Shown here: one piece after another, positions 35,604 to 44,823 of the stretch
How the letters are laid out: each line of letters starts with the position of its first letter
Position numbering within the stretch: the first letter of the stretch is position 1
From: Robertmurraya siralis
Lineage (GTDB): Bacteria; Bacillota; Bacilli; Bacillales; Cytobacillaceae
DNA length: 64,000 nucleotides
Direction: 5' to 3'
Assembly: GCF_005502275.1 (NCBI RefSeq)
Contig: NZ_SWLZ01000021.1
Coordinates: 1 to 64,000 of the forward strand
Notes under the pieces: generated by a model
Databases searched by the model: none
Seen by the model: only the letters and a program-made list of their open reading frames with translations
What the model was told of the DNA's origin: nothing
Position numbers and translations under genes: made by a program

Positions 35604-36540
35604 TTGCAATTCCTCCAATCCAGAGCAGAAGGATAAATAATATAGTTGTACTTGTTAAAATGCGATTTGTCAGCAGGATATGAGACTTTTCCAACGGTGT
35701 GTAAGCCTCACCCATTCGAGCCCGGTTGGAAACCAGTCCCTTATAATAATTCACTCCACCTAGTTGAACTCCCAGAAGAACTGCCACCGCTGCCTCAAGC
35801 CACCCGCTGTTCGGACTGGGATGTTTTCTTGCATCCCGCAGAAATATTCGCCATGCATCCGTTCTTTTTAGCAATAACGGTTTGTGGGCCATTAACATCA
35901 TACAACCAGAAAGACGACTAGGCAGCCAATTAACGAGATCATCAAGCTTCGCAGAGGCCCAGCCAAATTGGAGAAAGCGTTCATTTTTGTAGCCGACCAT
36001 GGAATCACATGTGTTAATCGCACGATACACCATGGCAAGCGGGGCACCACCAATAAGAGCCCAAAACAAAGGAGCAGTAACCCCATCACTCGTATTTTCC
36101 GCCACGGTCTCTACCGTTCCTCTGACTAATTCGCTTTCACCAAGCCGCTCTGTGTCCCTGCCCACAATATAGGACAATTTTAAACGCGCTTCTTGCAAAT
36201 CACCTTTTTGCAGCGGTTTGTATACTTCAAGAGCAGCTTCCTGCAGGCTCTTTCGAGCAATTGTTGTCGCAATTAATAGACTTTCCACTAAAATCCCTGC
36301 GGCCACATGTATTTGATAACTCAGCCACACAATACTAGCTGTTGCCGTCAGTACAGTGAGTACAATCAACAGCACCATTGCGGCACCTTTTATCCGCAGT
36401 GAATTCTTTTTATTCAAACGCTTTTCTAATAAGGAGATAAAAGTGCCCATCCACTTTACAGGGTGGGGCCATTTTGGCGGATCTCCGACAATTGCGTCAA
36501 TCACCACGGCAATTGTTAACGCGATCAAATGATTGATCAT
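35560..36540 (-). CDS. cbiB: Adenosylcobinamide-phosphate synthase CbiB
   Basis: 326 residues, integral membrane protein: VIDAIVGDPPKWPHPVKWMGTFI at the N-terminus, LSYIVGRDTERL...VAENTSDGVTAPLFWAL, and HPSPNSGWLEAA. Condenses cobyric acid with aminopropanol phosphate. Start overlaps the btuD-cbiZ stop by 4 nt. Confidence 0.93.
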   Translation of the reverse strand: MINHLIALTIAVVIDAIVGDPPKWPHPVKWMGTFISLLEKRLNKKNSLRIKGAAMVLLIVLTVLTATASIVWLSYQIHVAAGILVESLLIATTIARKSLQEAALEVYKPLQKGDLQEARLKLSYIVGRDTERLGESELVRGTVETVAENTSDGVTAPLFWALIGGAPLAMVYRAINTCDSMVGYKNERFLQFGWASAKLDDLVNWLPSRLSGCMMLMAHKPLLLKRTDAWRIFLRDARKHPSPNSGWLEAAVAVLLGVQLGGVNYYKGLVSNRARMGEAYTPLEKSHILLTNRILTSTTILFILLLWIGGIAIELASTWSKSALYL

Positions 36541-38006
36541 AGCTGTTGCTTCCTTTTGCGACTGTTTTCAATAGCCTCTGTTGTACATTGAAACACGCCT
36601 TGACTAATGAGCTTTCCGAGTGGAGTGATCGTTCCGGCGAACTCTAGTTCTTTCCCTGTTTGCGTTGCTGCTATAAGAATACTATCCGTTGATGTTCCAG
36701 TGGCGATCGTGCCCGTAACAATATCCACTACCTTCAGATTCTCCATTGCCTTTACTTTTGCCTCCGTAGCCGTCATGACGCTTTGGATAAAAGCCTCCTC
36801 CGTCAGCTTTCCATTAATGAATATCCAGGTATTAATCGTTCCAGGTATGAGTTCAAAAGAGTGCTCAACACTTTTCGAAGCATCGACTGCATTGCCAACT
36901 CCTGCCGTCACAATCACGAGAACAGAAAAACCATCTGCCTTTAACAATTTGTAGGCAACATCCTCAACATGAACTGCCGTCATCATTCCGATTGTCTCCG
37001 ACGGTTCAAAGCCCCGTTCTCTTAAAAATTGCCTCATTTCTTGGCGATGATCGGAGCAATCATAGCTTTTATCAACATGACGATTAACAAAGGTATGTTG
37101 CCAGCCCAACCCTGAACCTACCACTCCCGATGACATGGTTCGCAACGGAATCGGAGATTGAAGAGAAATGTACTCCTTATTGATTTGCATATAACTTGGC
37201 TCAATGACAACATTTGCTTCATTCGCTCCATACTTTGGCAACAATACCATTTGTGGTACTGGAATGCTTGGATGGGGATGCTTTTCAACATCGGTATGGT
37301 AGACCTCTTTTATTTTTTCCACCTTCACTACTTCATTCGGAATATCATTTGAATGCACACCACCATTTTCAAGAAGCAAAAGGCGATCACAATAAAGACT
37401 TGCTAAATTCAGGTCATGGAAGATCGAAACAACGGTCAGTCCTTTTTCTCCCGTCCATTTTTTTAATAAATCCAGCAGTTCCTTTTGGTAGGACAGATCA
37501 AGATGATTCGTCGGTTCATCTAATAGGAGAATTTCAGGCTCCTGAACGAGGGCTTGTGCTAAAAAAACCCGTTGTCTCTCACCCCCGGAAAGGTCTTGAA
37601 TGCTTTTATGCTGGAAAGAGGCAATCCCCGTTTGTCCCATTGCTTCTTGGACAATTCGTTCATCCTCAACACTCCAAGAGCGAAACCACCCATCTTGATG
37701 GGCGTAGCGGCCGAGAGAAACAGTCTCTTTCACCGTATAGGAAAAGGCCTGTGAAGAATGCTGGGATAAAACCGCAATCATCTTTGCTAGTTCCTTCATC
37801 GTATAGCTTTTAATAGACTGACCTTTTATCGTGATCCTTCCTTGCCGGAAAGGCAATATCCCCGAAATCATTTTCAGCAAAGTCGTTTTACCGCTGCCAT
37901 TTGGCCCTAACACTCCAAATAGTTCCCCTTCTCCAACTTGAAATGAGACATTCTTCACTATCAGTTCTCTTGCATATCCACCTGAAAGCTGTTCAACCTT
38001 AAGCAT
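36537..38006 (-). CDS. BtuD-CbiZ fusion: corrinoid ABC ATPase plus amidohydrolase
   Basis: 489 residues, two enzymes in one chain. Residues 1 to about 240 are an ABC ATPase: GVLGPNGSGKTTLLK, LSGGERQRVFLAQAL, ILLLDEPTNHLDLS. From about 275 to the end is a CbiZ adenosylcobinamide amidohydrolase domain (MSSGVVGSGLGWQHTFVNRH, VTAGVGNAVDASK, TGTSTDSILIAATQTG). CbiZ cleaves the aminopropanol arm of salvaged AdoCbi to cobyric acid so CbiB can rebuild it, which also allows use of pseudocobalamins. Fusion to the importer ATPase ties uptake to remodelling. The ATG at 38006 is preferred over one 21 nt upstream. Confidence 0.9.
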   Translation of the reverse strand: MLKVEQLSGGYARELIVKNVSFQVGEGELFGVLGPNGSGKTTLLKMISGILPFRQGRITIKGQSIKSYTMKELAKMIAVLSQHSSQAFSYTVKETVSLGRYAHQDGWFRSWSVEDERIVQEAMGQTGIASFQHKSIQDLSGGERQRVFLAQALVQEPEILLLDEPTNHLDLSYQKELLDLLKKWTGEKGLTVVSIFHDLNLASLYCDRLLLLENGGVHSNDIPNEVVKVEKIKEVYHTDVEKHPHPSIPVPQMVLLPKYGANEANVVIEPSYMQINKEYISLQSPIPLRTMSSGVVGSGLGWQHTFVNRHVDKSYDCSDHRQEMRQFLRERGFEPSETIGMMTAVHVEDVAYKLLKADGFSVLVIVTAGVGNAVDASKSVEHSFELIPGTINTWIFINGKLTEEAFIQSVMTATEAKVKAMENLKVVDIVTGTIATGTSTDSILIAATQTGKELEFAGTITPLGKLISQGVFQCTTEAIENSRKRKQQL

Positions 38007-39051
38007 CTGATCCACTTCTTTCTCCACTTCGTCTTTTCATCAAAATAATTCCGAAAGCTGGAGCGCCTATTAACGCGGTAATTACTCCGATCGGGAGTTC
38101 GATTGGAGAAATGATCGTTCGTGAGACCAAATCAGCCAATATGAGAAAACTGCTCCCTGTCAAGATTGATAGCGGGAGTAAATGGGTGTGGTCCGGTCCC
38201 CACAGCATTCTTGTTAAATGAGGAATCACAAGACCAACAAAACCAATCGTCCCCGAAACTGCTACCGCTGCACCAGTTAAAATAGAACCAGCAATTAAAA
38301 TGACCATCTTCCTTCTCTGCACATTCACACCTAAATGCTGAGCGCGCTCTTCTCCAAAAGACATCGCATTGAGTTCTTTGCTGTTGGCAATAAGAATAAT
38401 GGTGCCTAAAATAAAGAATGGGAGAATAATCTGTATATAACTCCAGCCTCTCATCGACACACTTCCAAGAAGCCAACCAATGATTTGTCGCAGTTCATCT
38501 CCTGTCAAAGCAATTAATAAGGAGATAAATGCCCCTAAAAAAGAACTGAATATAATTCCCGTTAAAATAATCGTCTCAACCTTCATCGCTCTATCAATTT
38601 TCCGAGCAAATCCCAATACTACAAATATCGTTAAAAAAGCAAAAAGGATACTGAGTAAAGGTAAAGTAAAAGCTCCTACAAACGGGAGCGAAAATTGAAA
38701 AAACAAAGTGAGAACAGCACCTACCGAAGCACCCGAAGAGACTCCTAATGTATAGGGATCGGCCAGTGGATTCCGCAAAAGACCTTGAAAGGCCGCCCCC
38801 GCAATTGCGAGTGCCGCCCCCACAAGTCCTGCCAAAATAACTCTTGGTAAACGAATACTTAATACGATATTCGTTTGCATCGGATCAATATGATCAATAG
38901 AAATAAAACGGAAAATTTCAGCACCGATGATCTGTACGATATTTCCAATCGGAACAGAAACTGTCCCGATTGAAATACCTAATAATATGGCAATAAGCAA
39001 GAAAGCGAGCGCAATTATATAAGCAAAAGCTCTTTGACCCATTCTTTTCAT
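37999..39051 (-). CDS. btuC: Corrinoid ABC transporter permease BtuC-like
   Basis: 350 residues, FecCD-family permease with about ten helices: RLPRVILAGLVGAALAIAGAAFQGLLRNPLADPYTLGVSSGAS and the cytoplasmic coupling region GTIGFVGLVIPHLTRMLWGPDH. Works with BtuF and the BtuD-CbiZ protein. Family includes siderophore permeases, but the operon fixes corrinoid as substrate. Confidence 0.9.
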   Translation of the reverse strand: MKRMGQRAFAYIIALAFLLIAILLGISIGTVSVPIGNIVQIIGAEIFRFISIDHIDPMQTNIVLSIRLPRVILAGLVGAALAIAGAAFQGLLRNPLADPYTLGVSSGASVGAVLTLFFQFSLPFVGAFTLPLLSILFAFLTIFVVLGFARKIDRAMKVETIILTGIIFSSFLGAFISLLIALTGDELRQIIGWLLGSVSMRGWSYIQIILPFFILGTIILIANSKELNAMSFGEERAQHLGVNVQRRKMVILIAGSILTGAAVAVSGTIGFVGLVIPHLTRMLWGPDHTHLLPLSILTGSSFLILADLVSRTIISPIELPIGVITALIGAPAFGIILMKRRSGERSGSDA

Positions 39052-39075
39052 GGTTTTCTCTCCAAACTAAGCAGA

Positions 39076-40053
39076 TCACTCAAATACTTCTGGGTAAATC
39101 GCTTTTGCCAGCTCCTCAAGGCCTTCTGCAAGCCTTGGACCAGAACGAGTTACAAGATCTGAATGCACATCATACACCTGCTTATTTTTCACCGCAGCTA
39201 CATCCTGCCAACCCTCTCTTGAAAGCAATAAGTCAACGGCATTTTCTGTATAATATCCATAAGTTGTAATGATAACGTCCGGATTGCGTTCAATGACAGC
39301 TTCTTCGTCCAAATTCACCCAGCCTTCTAAATCCCCAGCACCGTTCTCAGCATGAATAAGGGTGAGCATCTCATCCATAAAAGTATTCTTACCGACAACA
39401 AAAATGTCTGGAGCAGGGCTAACTTCAACAATAACTGATTTTGGTTCGGAGATCTCAGCAGCTTTTTCCTCTATTTCTGCAATCTTCGTTTTCATGTTAT
39501 TGACAATCTCTTCCGCTTTCTCTTGTTCACCTGTAGCAGTTCCAATCATTTCAATCGACTCATATATTTCATTAATCGTCGCTGCATCATTTACAACAAG
39601 CACTGTAATGCCTGCATCTCGTAATTGCTGCAAACCTTCCGTCGAATTATGAGCATTTGATGCGTGGGCCAAGACTAAATTCGGGGCAAGAGAAATAATC
39701 TTCTCAACATTCATTTCCATACCGCCGATTATTTCCTTTTCAAATACTTCTTCAGGAAAATTATCATGCTCAGAAACCCCGACAATTTCGTTTCCAAGAC
39801 CAAGAGCAAAGGCAATTTCCGTATTGCTTGGAATTAACGATACGATTTTTTCCGGCTTCGACTCAATTACAACCTCTTCACCAATCGCATCGGTAATCGT
39901 TACAGGAAACGCTTCTTCACTGGCGTTTTCCGTACTTCCCTCAGTTTCCTCGACCGCATTGTTTTCTTCGGCGGGTTTTTCGGACTGTCCGCAACCTGCT
40001 AAAATTCCTATTGATAACATGAGTAGCAATAAAATTGAGTACCATTTCTTCAT
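39076..40053 (-). CDS. btuF: Corrinoid-binding lipoprotein BtuF-like
   Basis: 325 residues. Lipoprotein signal MKKWYSILLLLMLSIGILAGC (lipidated Cys 21), an acidic linker rich in E/N/A, then a class III periplasmic-binding fold: KIVSLIPSNTEIAFALGLGNEIVGVSEHDNFPEE and DEEAVIERNPDVIITTYGY. Captures cobinamide/cobalamin at the cell surface. First gene after the B12 riboswitch. ATG at 40053 has GGAGG 9 nt upstream. Confidence 0.9.
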   Translation of the reverse strand: MKKWYSILLLLMLSIGILAGCGQSEKPAEENNAVEETEGSTENASEEAFPVTITDAIGEEVVIESKPEKIVSLIPSNTEIAFALGLGNEIVGVSEHDNFPEEVFEKEIIGGMEMNVEKIISLAPNLVLAHASNAHNSTEGLQQLRDAGITVLVVNDAATINEIYESIEMIGTATGEQEKAEEIVNNMKTKIAEIEEKAAEISEPKSVIVEVSPAPDIFVVGKNTFMDEMLTLIHAENGAGDLEGWVNLDEEAVIERNPDVIITTYGYYTENAVDLLLSREGWQDVAAVKNKQVYDVHSDLVTRSGPRLAEGLEELAKAIYPEVFE

Positions 40054-40104
40054 CTGTTTTTCCTCCAAAATTAAGTAGTCTGTTGTGCGTGCCAATGGAT
40101 CGCA

Positions 40105-40141
40105 TAAAAAAACATCTCCATTATAAAGAAATGGAGATGTT
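40105..40141 (-). terminator. Riboswitch-controlled terminator
   Basis: AACATCTCCATT / AATGGAGATGTT perfect 12-bp stem (40111-40141), followed on the minus strand by TTTTTTT. It sits between the aptamer and btuF, so B12 binding most likely acts by premature termination. Confidence 0.88.
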
Positions 40142-40186
40142 GGATTTGCAGCATTGGTGACAAATAGCTTCCAAACACCTCCCTAT

Positions 40187-40437
40187 CCTCGTAGGTTTAT
40201 GGTGCAGTCGAAATAGGCAGGTCTCCTGGCTCATGGTCATAGCAAGTCTGCTCCTTCCCATACCGATGTACAGTGGTATTTGCAGCATGCTCCCATTAAC
40301 AGTGGCGGGACCGCGTTGGATTTTCACCAACTTCCCTTTTAAGTCTAAGAGAAAAATGCACTTTTCACATCTGGAGTCAAAATTGACATCTGAGTAAGCT
40401 TTATTTCCCTTAAAGACACCTATTACTGTAAACGAGG
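40187..40437 (-). ncRNA. Cobalamin (B12) riboswitch
   Basis: Minus strand. The aptamer carries the canonical B12 box AGCCAGGAGACCTGCC (complement of 40216-40231) and the core GTTGGTGAAAATCCAACGCGG with GGTCCCGCCACTGT. A P1 stem pairs CCTCGTTTA (complement of 40429-40437) with TAAACCTACGAGG (complement of 40188-40200). Followed by an intrinsic terminator, so high adenosylcobalamin should switch off the operon downstream. 40438-40540 upstream holds the promoter region. Confidence 0.95.
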
Positions 40438-40540
40438 TATTTTCAATCTTGTTCTATGAAAATACACTCAGAGAGTATGAAATTTTCCGTTGCTTAAATT
40501 ATACACTATTTTGCTTCAAGAAAAGTTAACAAATTGCGAA

Positions 40541-41272
40541 CTATTCCAACTTAACCGGAATAGCACTCCCTAATCCAATCCCAGTAACAGTAATGTGACA
40601 GCAGCGTGCATAAAGCTTCACTCCAGCAGACTTCGCTTCGTTCAAAGCTTGAGCAAATTTAGGATCGATATGTTTCGCAGCAGTCACATAAGAAAGATCG
40701 TCGCGCTGAACGATAAAGAGGATTGCCGTTTCATAATATTTAGAAAGCTGTGCAAGCTCGCGCACATGCTTCGTCCCTCTTGCAGTGACGGCATCTGGAA
40801 ACATTCCTTTCTCCCCTTCTGCTAATGTTACACTTTTAACCTCTAAAAGAAGCTCTTGTCCTTCTTTATTTTCTAGCAAGAAATCCCAGCGAGAATTACC
40901 CAGCTTATACTCCGATTTTTTATAAAACCAGCCGGCAAACTCATTTAATACTCCCGCTTTAAGCGCATTCTCAACAAGCTTGTTCGGGAGAGCGGTATGA
41001 ATGGAAACAAAACTTGTATTCGTTTCATTTTCACATAGCATAGCTGTCCACTTCGTTTTTCTCGCGGGGTTATCATGATCCATAAGCCACACCGTTTTCC
41101 CCGGCAGCAAAAGTTCCTTTAACCTTCCAGGGTCAGCCAAGTGAACCACGGCCAGTTCGCCTTTTTCAGGCAATTGACAGTGGAGAATAAACCGATTCGC
41201 TCTTTCAATAAACGTTGCTTTTGTCAGCGCTCTAGGGAATGGCAGCCATAACCTCTCTTTTTCCTCATTCAT
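40541..41272 (-). CDS. sfsA: DNA/RNA nuclease SfsA family protein
   Basis: 243 residues: FIERANRFILHCQL, HLADPGRLKELLLPGKTVWL, RKTKWTAMLCENE, SRWDFLLENKEGQELLLEVKSVTLAEG (nuclease-like D/E-x-K core) and FPDAVTARGTKHVREL. Named for sugar fermentation stimulation in E. coli; some members bind or cleave DNA. Physiological role here unknown. Single-gene spacing from the next ORF is 13 bp, so a two-gene operon is possible. Confidence 0.9.
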   Translation of the reverse strand: MNEEKERLWLPFPRALTKATFIERANRFILHCQLPEKGELAVVHLADPGRLKELLLPGKTVWLMDHDNPARKTKWTAMLCENETNTSFVSIHTALPNKLVENALKAGVLNEFAGWFYKKSEYKLGNSRWDFLLENKEGQELLLEVKSVTLAEGEKGMFPDAVTARGTKHVRELAQLSKYYETAILFIVQRDDLSYVTAAKHIDPKFAQALNEAKSAGVKLYARCCHITVTGIGLGSAIPVKLE

Positions 41273-41285
41273 TCCTCAGCGCCTC

Positions 41286-42062
41286 CTAGCTTGCGTACAT
41301 TTTCCACTCACGTGTTTTTTTATCAAATACAAGCTTTGCATCCGGCTTTCCTTTTGCCATTTTCTCGTACTCCTCGTACATATCATCCATGTTATCAAAA
41401 TCACCGAGCACCCAGATAGGAATCTCTATCACCGTTCTTGTTTGTACATTATCGTGAATAGAGATCAGAATCCCTTCTTTCATCATAATCTTCATATTCA
41501 GGATTAACTCCATATGAATCGGGGGAAATGGCCTTTTCTTTTTAATGCCAAGGAGGTTTTTGGCAAGTTTACTATCGGTCATTTTCGCTGCTAACACTTC
41601 TCCAAGCATGTGGTAGAAATCTTTCATATTTCGATAATAGACTTTATTCCACCAACCATCATCGTGAGCTAAATAAACAAAGCGATTGCGCAATTGCTGA
41701 TAAAAAGGAGTTCGCAAAGCATCCTTCATATGACCAAGGAACAGAAGCTCCGCCAATTCCTGACCCGACAATTCGTTCAGTGCATCTTCTTCCTCAAAAT
41801 CAACCCAACAGAAGTCTCCATACCCGTAGACGTCATCCTTTATAAGCTTCTCCATTTGCTCAAGAGGAACGTATTCTAATAACGTATGTAGATTGAATTC
41901 TCCGTCATCAAAATGATGCTTTAAAAGGAGGACATTGTTCATGAAGTCTTTAAGCGAGCGGGCAAACTCTTCAAATTCTATCCCATACGATAGGACGTAA
42001 TGCTTTGTTTCATTCAAATGAACATATACAAGTTCCCGTTGATTGCCGTTATGTTTTTTCAA
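41286..42062 (-). CDS. Conserved hypothetical protein
   Basis: 258 residues, soluble, acidic, no signal peptide. Starts MKKHNGNQRELVYVHLNETKH, mid-region WWNKVYYRNMKDFYHML, ends KLVFDKKTREWKMYAS. I do not recognise a family or catalytic motif. TTG start at 42062 is 7 nt after GGAGG; the frame runs 45 nt further up without a better site. Upstream partner of sfsA in the same direction. Confidence 0.65.
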   Translation of the reverse strand: MKKHNGNQRELVYVHLNETKHYVLSYGIEFEEFARSLKDFMNNVLLLKHHFDDGEFNLHTLLEYVPLEQMEKLIKDDVYGYGDFCWVDFEEEDALNELSGQELAELLFLGHMKDALRTPFYQQLRNRFVYLAHDDGWWNKVYYRNMKDFYHMLGEVLAAKMTDSKLAKNLLGIKKKRPFPPIHMELILNMKIMMKEGILISIHDNVQTRTVIEIPIWVLGDFDNMDDMYEEYEKMAKGKPDAKLVFDKKTREWKMYAS

Positions 42063-42456
42063 AAGAATAACCTCCGAACCTTTTGATAAGACTGATGATT
42101 GATGCACGAAACAGACAATGAAGTCCTGTTTATATGGTTTAGAATTATATAACTAGATTTTAACAAACTTTTCGGATAAAATCTTATTTTATCCACATAA
42201 TTCTCATTTAGTGAAAATATTCCCTTTTCATTCTTATCATTAAAAAATTGTCCGAATGAAGGTTTTAAGTGTTTAATTAGTGGTACAACTAATAACACAG
42301 CCGCTTTACATGTTTGTTTTTAATGGATATATGTGCTTTTAATTGAACTCGACTTGACAGATACCCTGTAAGTTTGCACGAAAGTAGGAGAGAGACCCCT
42401 TTTGTTAAATCATAAAAGCAAAGCATTACCTTCTATATAAATTTCCACATCAATAC

Positions 42457-42486
42457 TTGACAATAAAAAAATAATTATCGTATCAA
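42457..42486 (+). promoter_or_regulatory. Candidate promoter of mgtE
   Basis: TTGACA (42457-42462), 18-bp spacer, TATCAA (42481-42486); a TATACT lies 8 bp further. 42063-42629 holds no gene. I looked for an M-box Mg riboswitch, as precedes mgtE in B. subtilis, and did not find one. Confidence 0.4.
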
Positions 42487-42629
42487 TTATACTTATCTTT
42501 TTCTATAATAATCACGAGAGTTGATGGCACACTCTGTATTGATAGCATCTATAACAAACAAAATTCCCATCAAAAGATGGAGCCTGTACTATCTTCACAC
42601 AGCATTTTCCGGTAAAGGAGCGTGATCTC

Positions 42630-43988
42630 ATGATTCAAAATATGACAGAAGATCAAATCACCCTATATGTAATCAAGGCATTAAAAGAGAATAAACGCAA
42701 AGAATTCGAAGCAATCATTGATGAACTTCAACCTTACGATATTGCTCAAATTTATGAGGATTTACCGGAAAAGCATCGAACACGCTTTTTATTTTTCTTA
42801 AATATTAATGTACTTGCCGATTTAATCCAAGAACTAAACAGCGAAGAACAGCTTGACATCCTGAATCGTCTTGGGATTGAGAAGTCTGGTAAGGTTCTCG
42901 ACATGATGGATAATGACGACCTCGCCTCTCTTCTTGAAGATTTATCTCCTGAAAAAATCGCATCACTGCTATCGGGAATGAAAAAAGAAGAATCGCAAAT
43001 TGTTCAGGATATTATGAATTACCCGCCGGAAACAGCCGGCCGATTAATGACCAATCGCTTTGTTTGGATTCGCGATTACTATACCGTCAGGGAAGCGGTA
43101 GATAAACTAAAGTCTTTTGCAGAGCTTGCCGAGACGATTAACTATTTATATGTCATCGACCAAAACCGGAAGCTTGTCGGGGTTGTGTCTTATCGCGATT
43201 TATTAATTGCTGAAATGCAGGAAAAAATCCGCGATATCATGTATGAGCGCGTTATATATGCATTAGAGGATACCGATCAGGAAGAAGTGGCGCGCCTGAT
43301 TGAACGCTACGATTTCCTCGCCATTCCCGTCGTTGACAAGGATCATGTCCTTATCGGGATTATTACAGTTGATGATATTATTGACGTCGTCATCCGCGAA
43401 GCAAATGAAGATATCGAAAAGCTTTCTGCTTCCGGTAAATCCATTGATTTTGATACAAAATCGTTTGTTGCTGCTTATCGGCGTCTGCCATGGCTTATTC
43501 TTCTTTTATTTATCGGTCTCATTTCAGGAAGCATTATCAGTTCCTATGAGGAAACTCTTGAAAAGGTGGTTGCCCTCGCCTTTTTTATGCCGATGATTTC
43601 AGGTATGACCGGAAATACAGGAACGCAGTCATTGGCCGTTGTTGTCAGAGGGCTCGTATCAAATGATATTGATAAAAGAGTCATTATAAAGCTTATTTTA
43701 AGGGAATTAAGTGTTGGAGTCATTATCGGAATTACATGTGGTATTCTCATTTCAGTTATCGCCCTCATATGGCAAGGGAACTTTATACTCGGTCTCGTTG
43801 TCGGCAGTTCACTGTTGCTTACCCTTATTATTGGAACATTAGCGGGTACAGTTATTCCGTTAATTCTTTATCGTTTAAAGGTTGACCCTGCAATCGCATC
43901 AGGTCCACTTATTACAACCTTAAATGATATTTTTTCCTTGATCACTTATTTTGGCATTGCCACCATGTTTCTCAATTATTTATTATAA
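42630..43988 (+). CDS. mgtE: Magnesium transporter MgtE
   Basis: 452 residues: N-terminal superhelical MgtE_N domain (about 20-130), two CBS domains (about 135-255, VSYRDLLIAEMQEKIRDIM; LIGIITVDDIIDVV), a plug helix and a five-helix membrane domain with FMPMISGMTGNTGTQSLAVVVRGL lining the pore. Mg channel gated by cytosolic Mg. ATG follows AAAGGAGCG. Confidence 0.95.
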   Translation: MIQNMTEDQITLYVIKALKENKRKEFEAIIDELQPYDIAQIYEDLPEKHRTRFLFFLNINVLADLIQELNSEEQLDILNRLGIEKSGKVLDMMDNDDLASLLEDLSPEKIASLLSGMKKEESQIVQDIMNYPPETAGRLMTNRFVWIRDYYTVREAVDKLKSFAELAETINYLYVIDQNRKLVGVVSYRDLLIAEMQEKIRDIMYERVIYALEDTDQEEVARLIERYDFLAIPVVDKDHVLIGIITVDDIIDVVIREANEDIEKLSASGKSIDFDTKSFVAAYRRLPWLILLLFIGLISGSIISSYEETLEKVVALAFFMPMISGMTGNTGTQSLAVVVRGLVSNDIDKRVIIKLILRELSVGVIIGITCGILISVIALIWQGNFILGLVVGSSLLLTLIIGTLAGTVIPLILYRLKVDPAIASGPLITTLNDIFSLITYFGIATMFLNYLL

Positions 43989-44137
43989 ATCCTTATTAAA
44001 GCGGTACTGAAATTCATATTGAACGCTTATGAAGACTGCTTTAACTCTATAAGTCCTTTTTAGTGTGCATATTTATTTCCCTGCTTACGAGCGTTAGCTT
44101 ATAAAATGTCGACAACGGCTCTAACATATGACCAATA

Positions 44138-44161
44138 AAAATCACGAAGATCCCGTTCTTC
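44138..44161. repeat. Left copy of duplicated terminator
   Basis: AAAATCACGAAGATCCCGTT and the following CTTC are repeated exactly at 44789-44812. At this end the hairpin is broken (CTTCATG instead of CTTCGTG). The two copies bracket the IS relic and GC-rich repeat. Confidence 0.8.
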
Positions 44162-44249
44162 ATGACAAACTGTCGACAAAATCCATCGAAAGAGCTCCAT
44201 ATCGATGGATTTTATCATTTTTGGACTGGAATTCGCTAAAAACGTTGAT

Positions 44250-44367
44250 TTCCTCTCCAGACGCTTGCTTTCCAGGGGGCGTGCGCCGAGCCTCCTCCTC
44301 GCGGATGCTCGTGCGGGGTCTCGGCTGTCACGCTATTCCCCCAGGAGTCAAGCGCCTTCCGCTCCCA
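44250..44367. repeat. GC-rich dispersed Bacillus repeat
   Basis: CTCCAGACGCTTGCTTTCC ... GTCTCGGCTGTCACGCTATTCC ... GGAGTCAAGCGCCTTCCGCTCC. This string is familiar as a dispersed intergenic repeat in Bacillus. GC content is far above the flanks. A second, inverted piece of its right end lies at 44764-44788 (GGAGCGGAGGG, GACTCCTGCGGG), so the transposase relic is flanked by inverted repeats. Confidence 0.65.
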
Positions 44368-44710
44368 TCAACTCGTTTGGCACCCCCTAAAAGCAGGTGG
44401 CCAAGTCCAAAGGGCCATGTTCTCTACGTTCATGGCAGCAAACGTAAGCATCGCCTGCATATTAAGACCTCGTAAGGTTGTCCATCACATCCCCTGCTTT
44501 TCCTTCGCATCCGCAAAGACACGTTCAATCGTCTCTTTGCGTTTCGCGTAGATCTATTTGATTTCATCGTTGTGACGTAGATGTTCTGCCTCTTCTATGT
44601 AAGCTCCCCCAATAGGACGTTGTATAAGCTTTGAAGGGTATTTCCTTTCCGTACACGGGGATAGAAACGGACATTCTGCACAAATCGATGTATTTGATTT
44701 ATATATCGTA
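44368..44710 (-). pseudogene. IS1182-family transposase, 3' remnant
   Basis: Minus-strand translation in one frame reads ICAECPFLSPCTERKYP...AEHLRHNDEIK, stop, IYAKRKETIERVFADAKEKQGM, stop, WTTLRGLNMQAMLTFAAMN...LWTWPPAF. This resembles the C-terminal DDE region of IS1182-family transposases, where YAKRKETIERVFADAKE contains the third acidic residue. Two nonsense codons and a missing N-terminal two thirds make it inactive. Confidence 0.8.
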
Positions 44711-44788
44711 AGTCACCTCAAAAATTTCTTTCTTCATATATTCAAAAAGAGAAAGTGGATTGGAGCGGAGGGTGGCGACTCCTGCGGG

Positions 44789-44823
44789 AAAATCACGAAG
44801 ATCCCGTTCTTCGTGTTTTTTTA
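44789..44823 (+). terminator. Rho-independent terminator (right copy)
   Basis: CACGAAG ATCCCGTT CTTCGTG stem-loop followed by TTTTTTT. Probably the original mgtE terminator, now about 800 bp downstream because of the insertion. Confidence 0.75.

Noticed and set aside
42063-42629. M-box (ykoK) magnesium riboswitch before mgtE
   Set aside because: I looked for the conserved M-box core and its terminator and could not find them.
44128-44475. 115-codon plus-strand ORF over the GC-rich repeat
   Set aside because: Lies on noncoding repeat DNA and opposite the transposase remnant.
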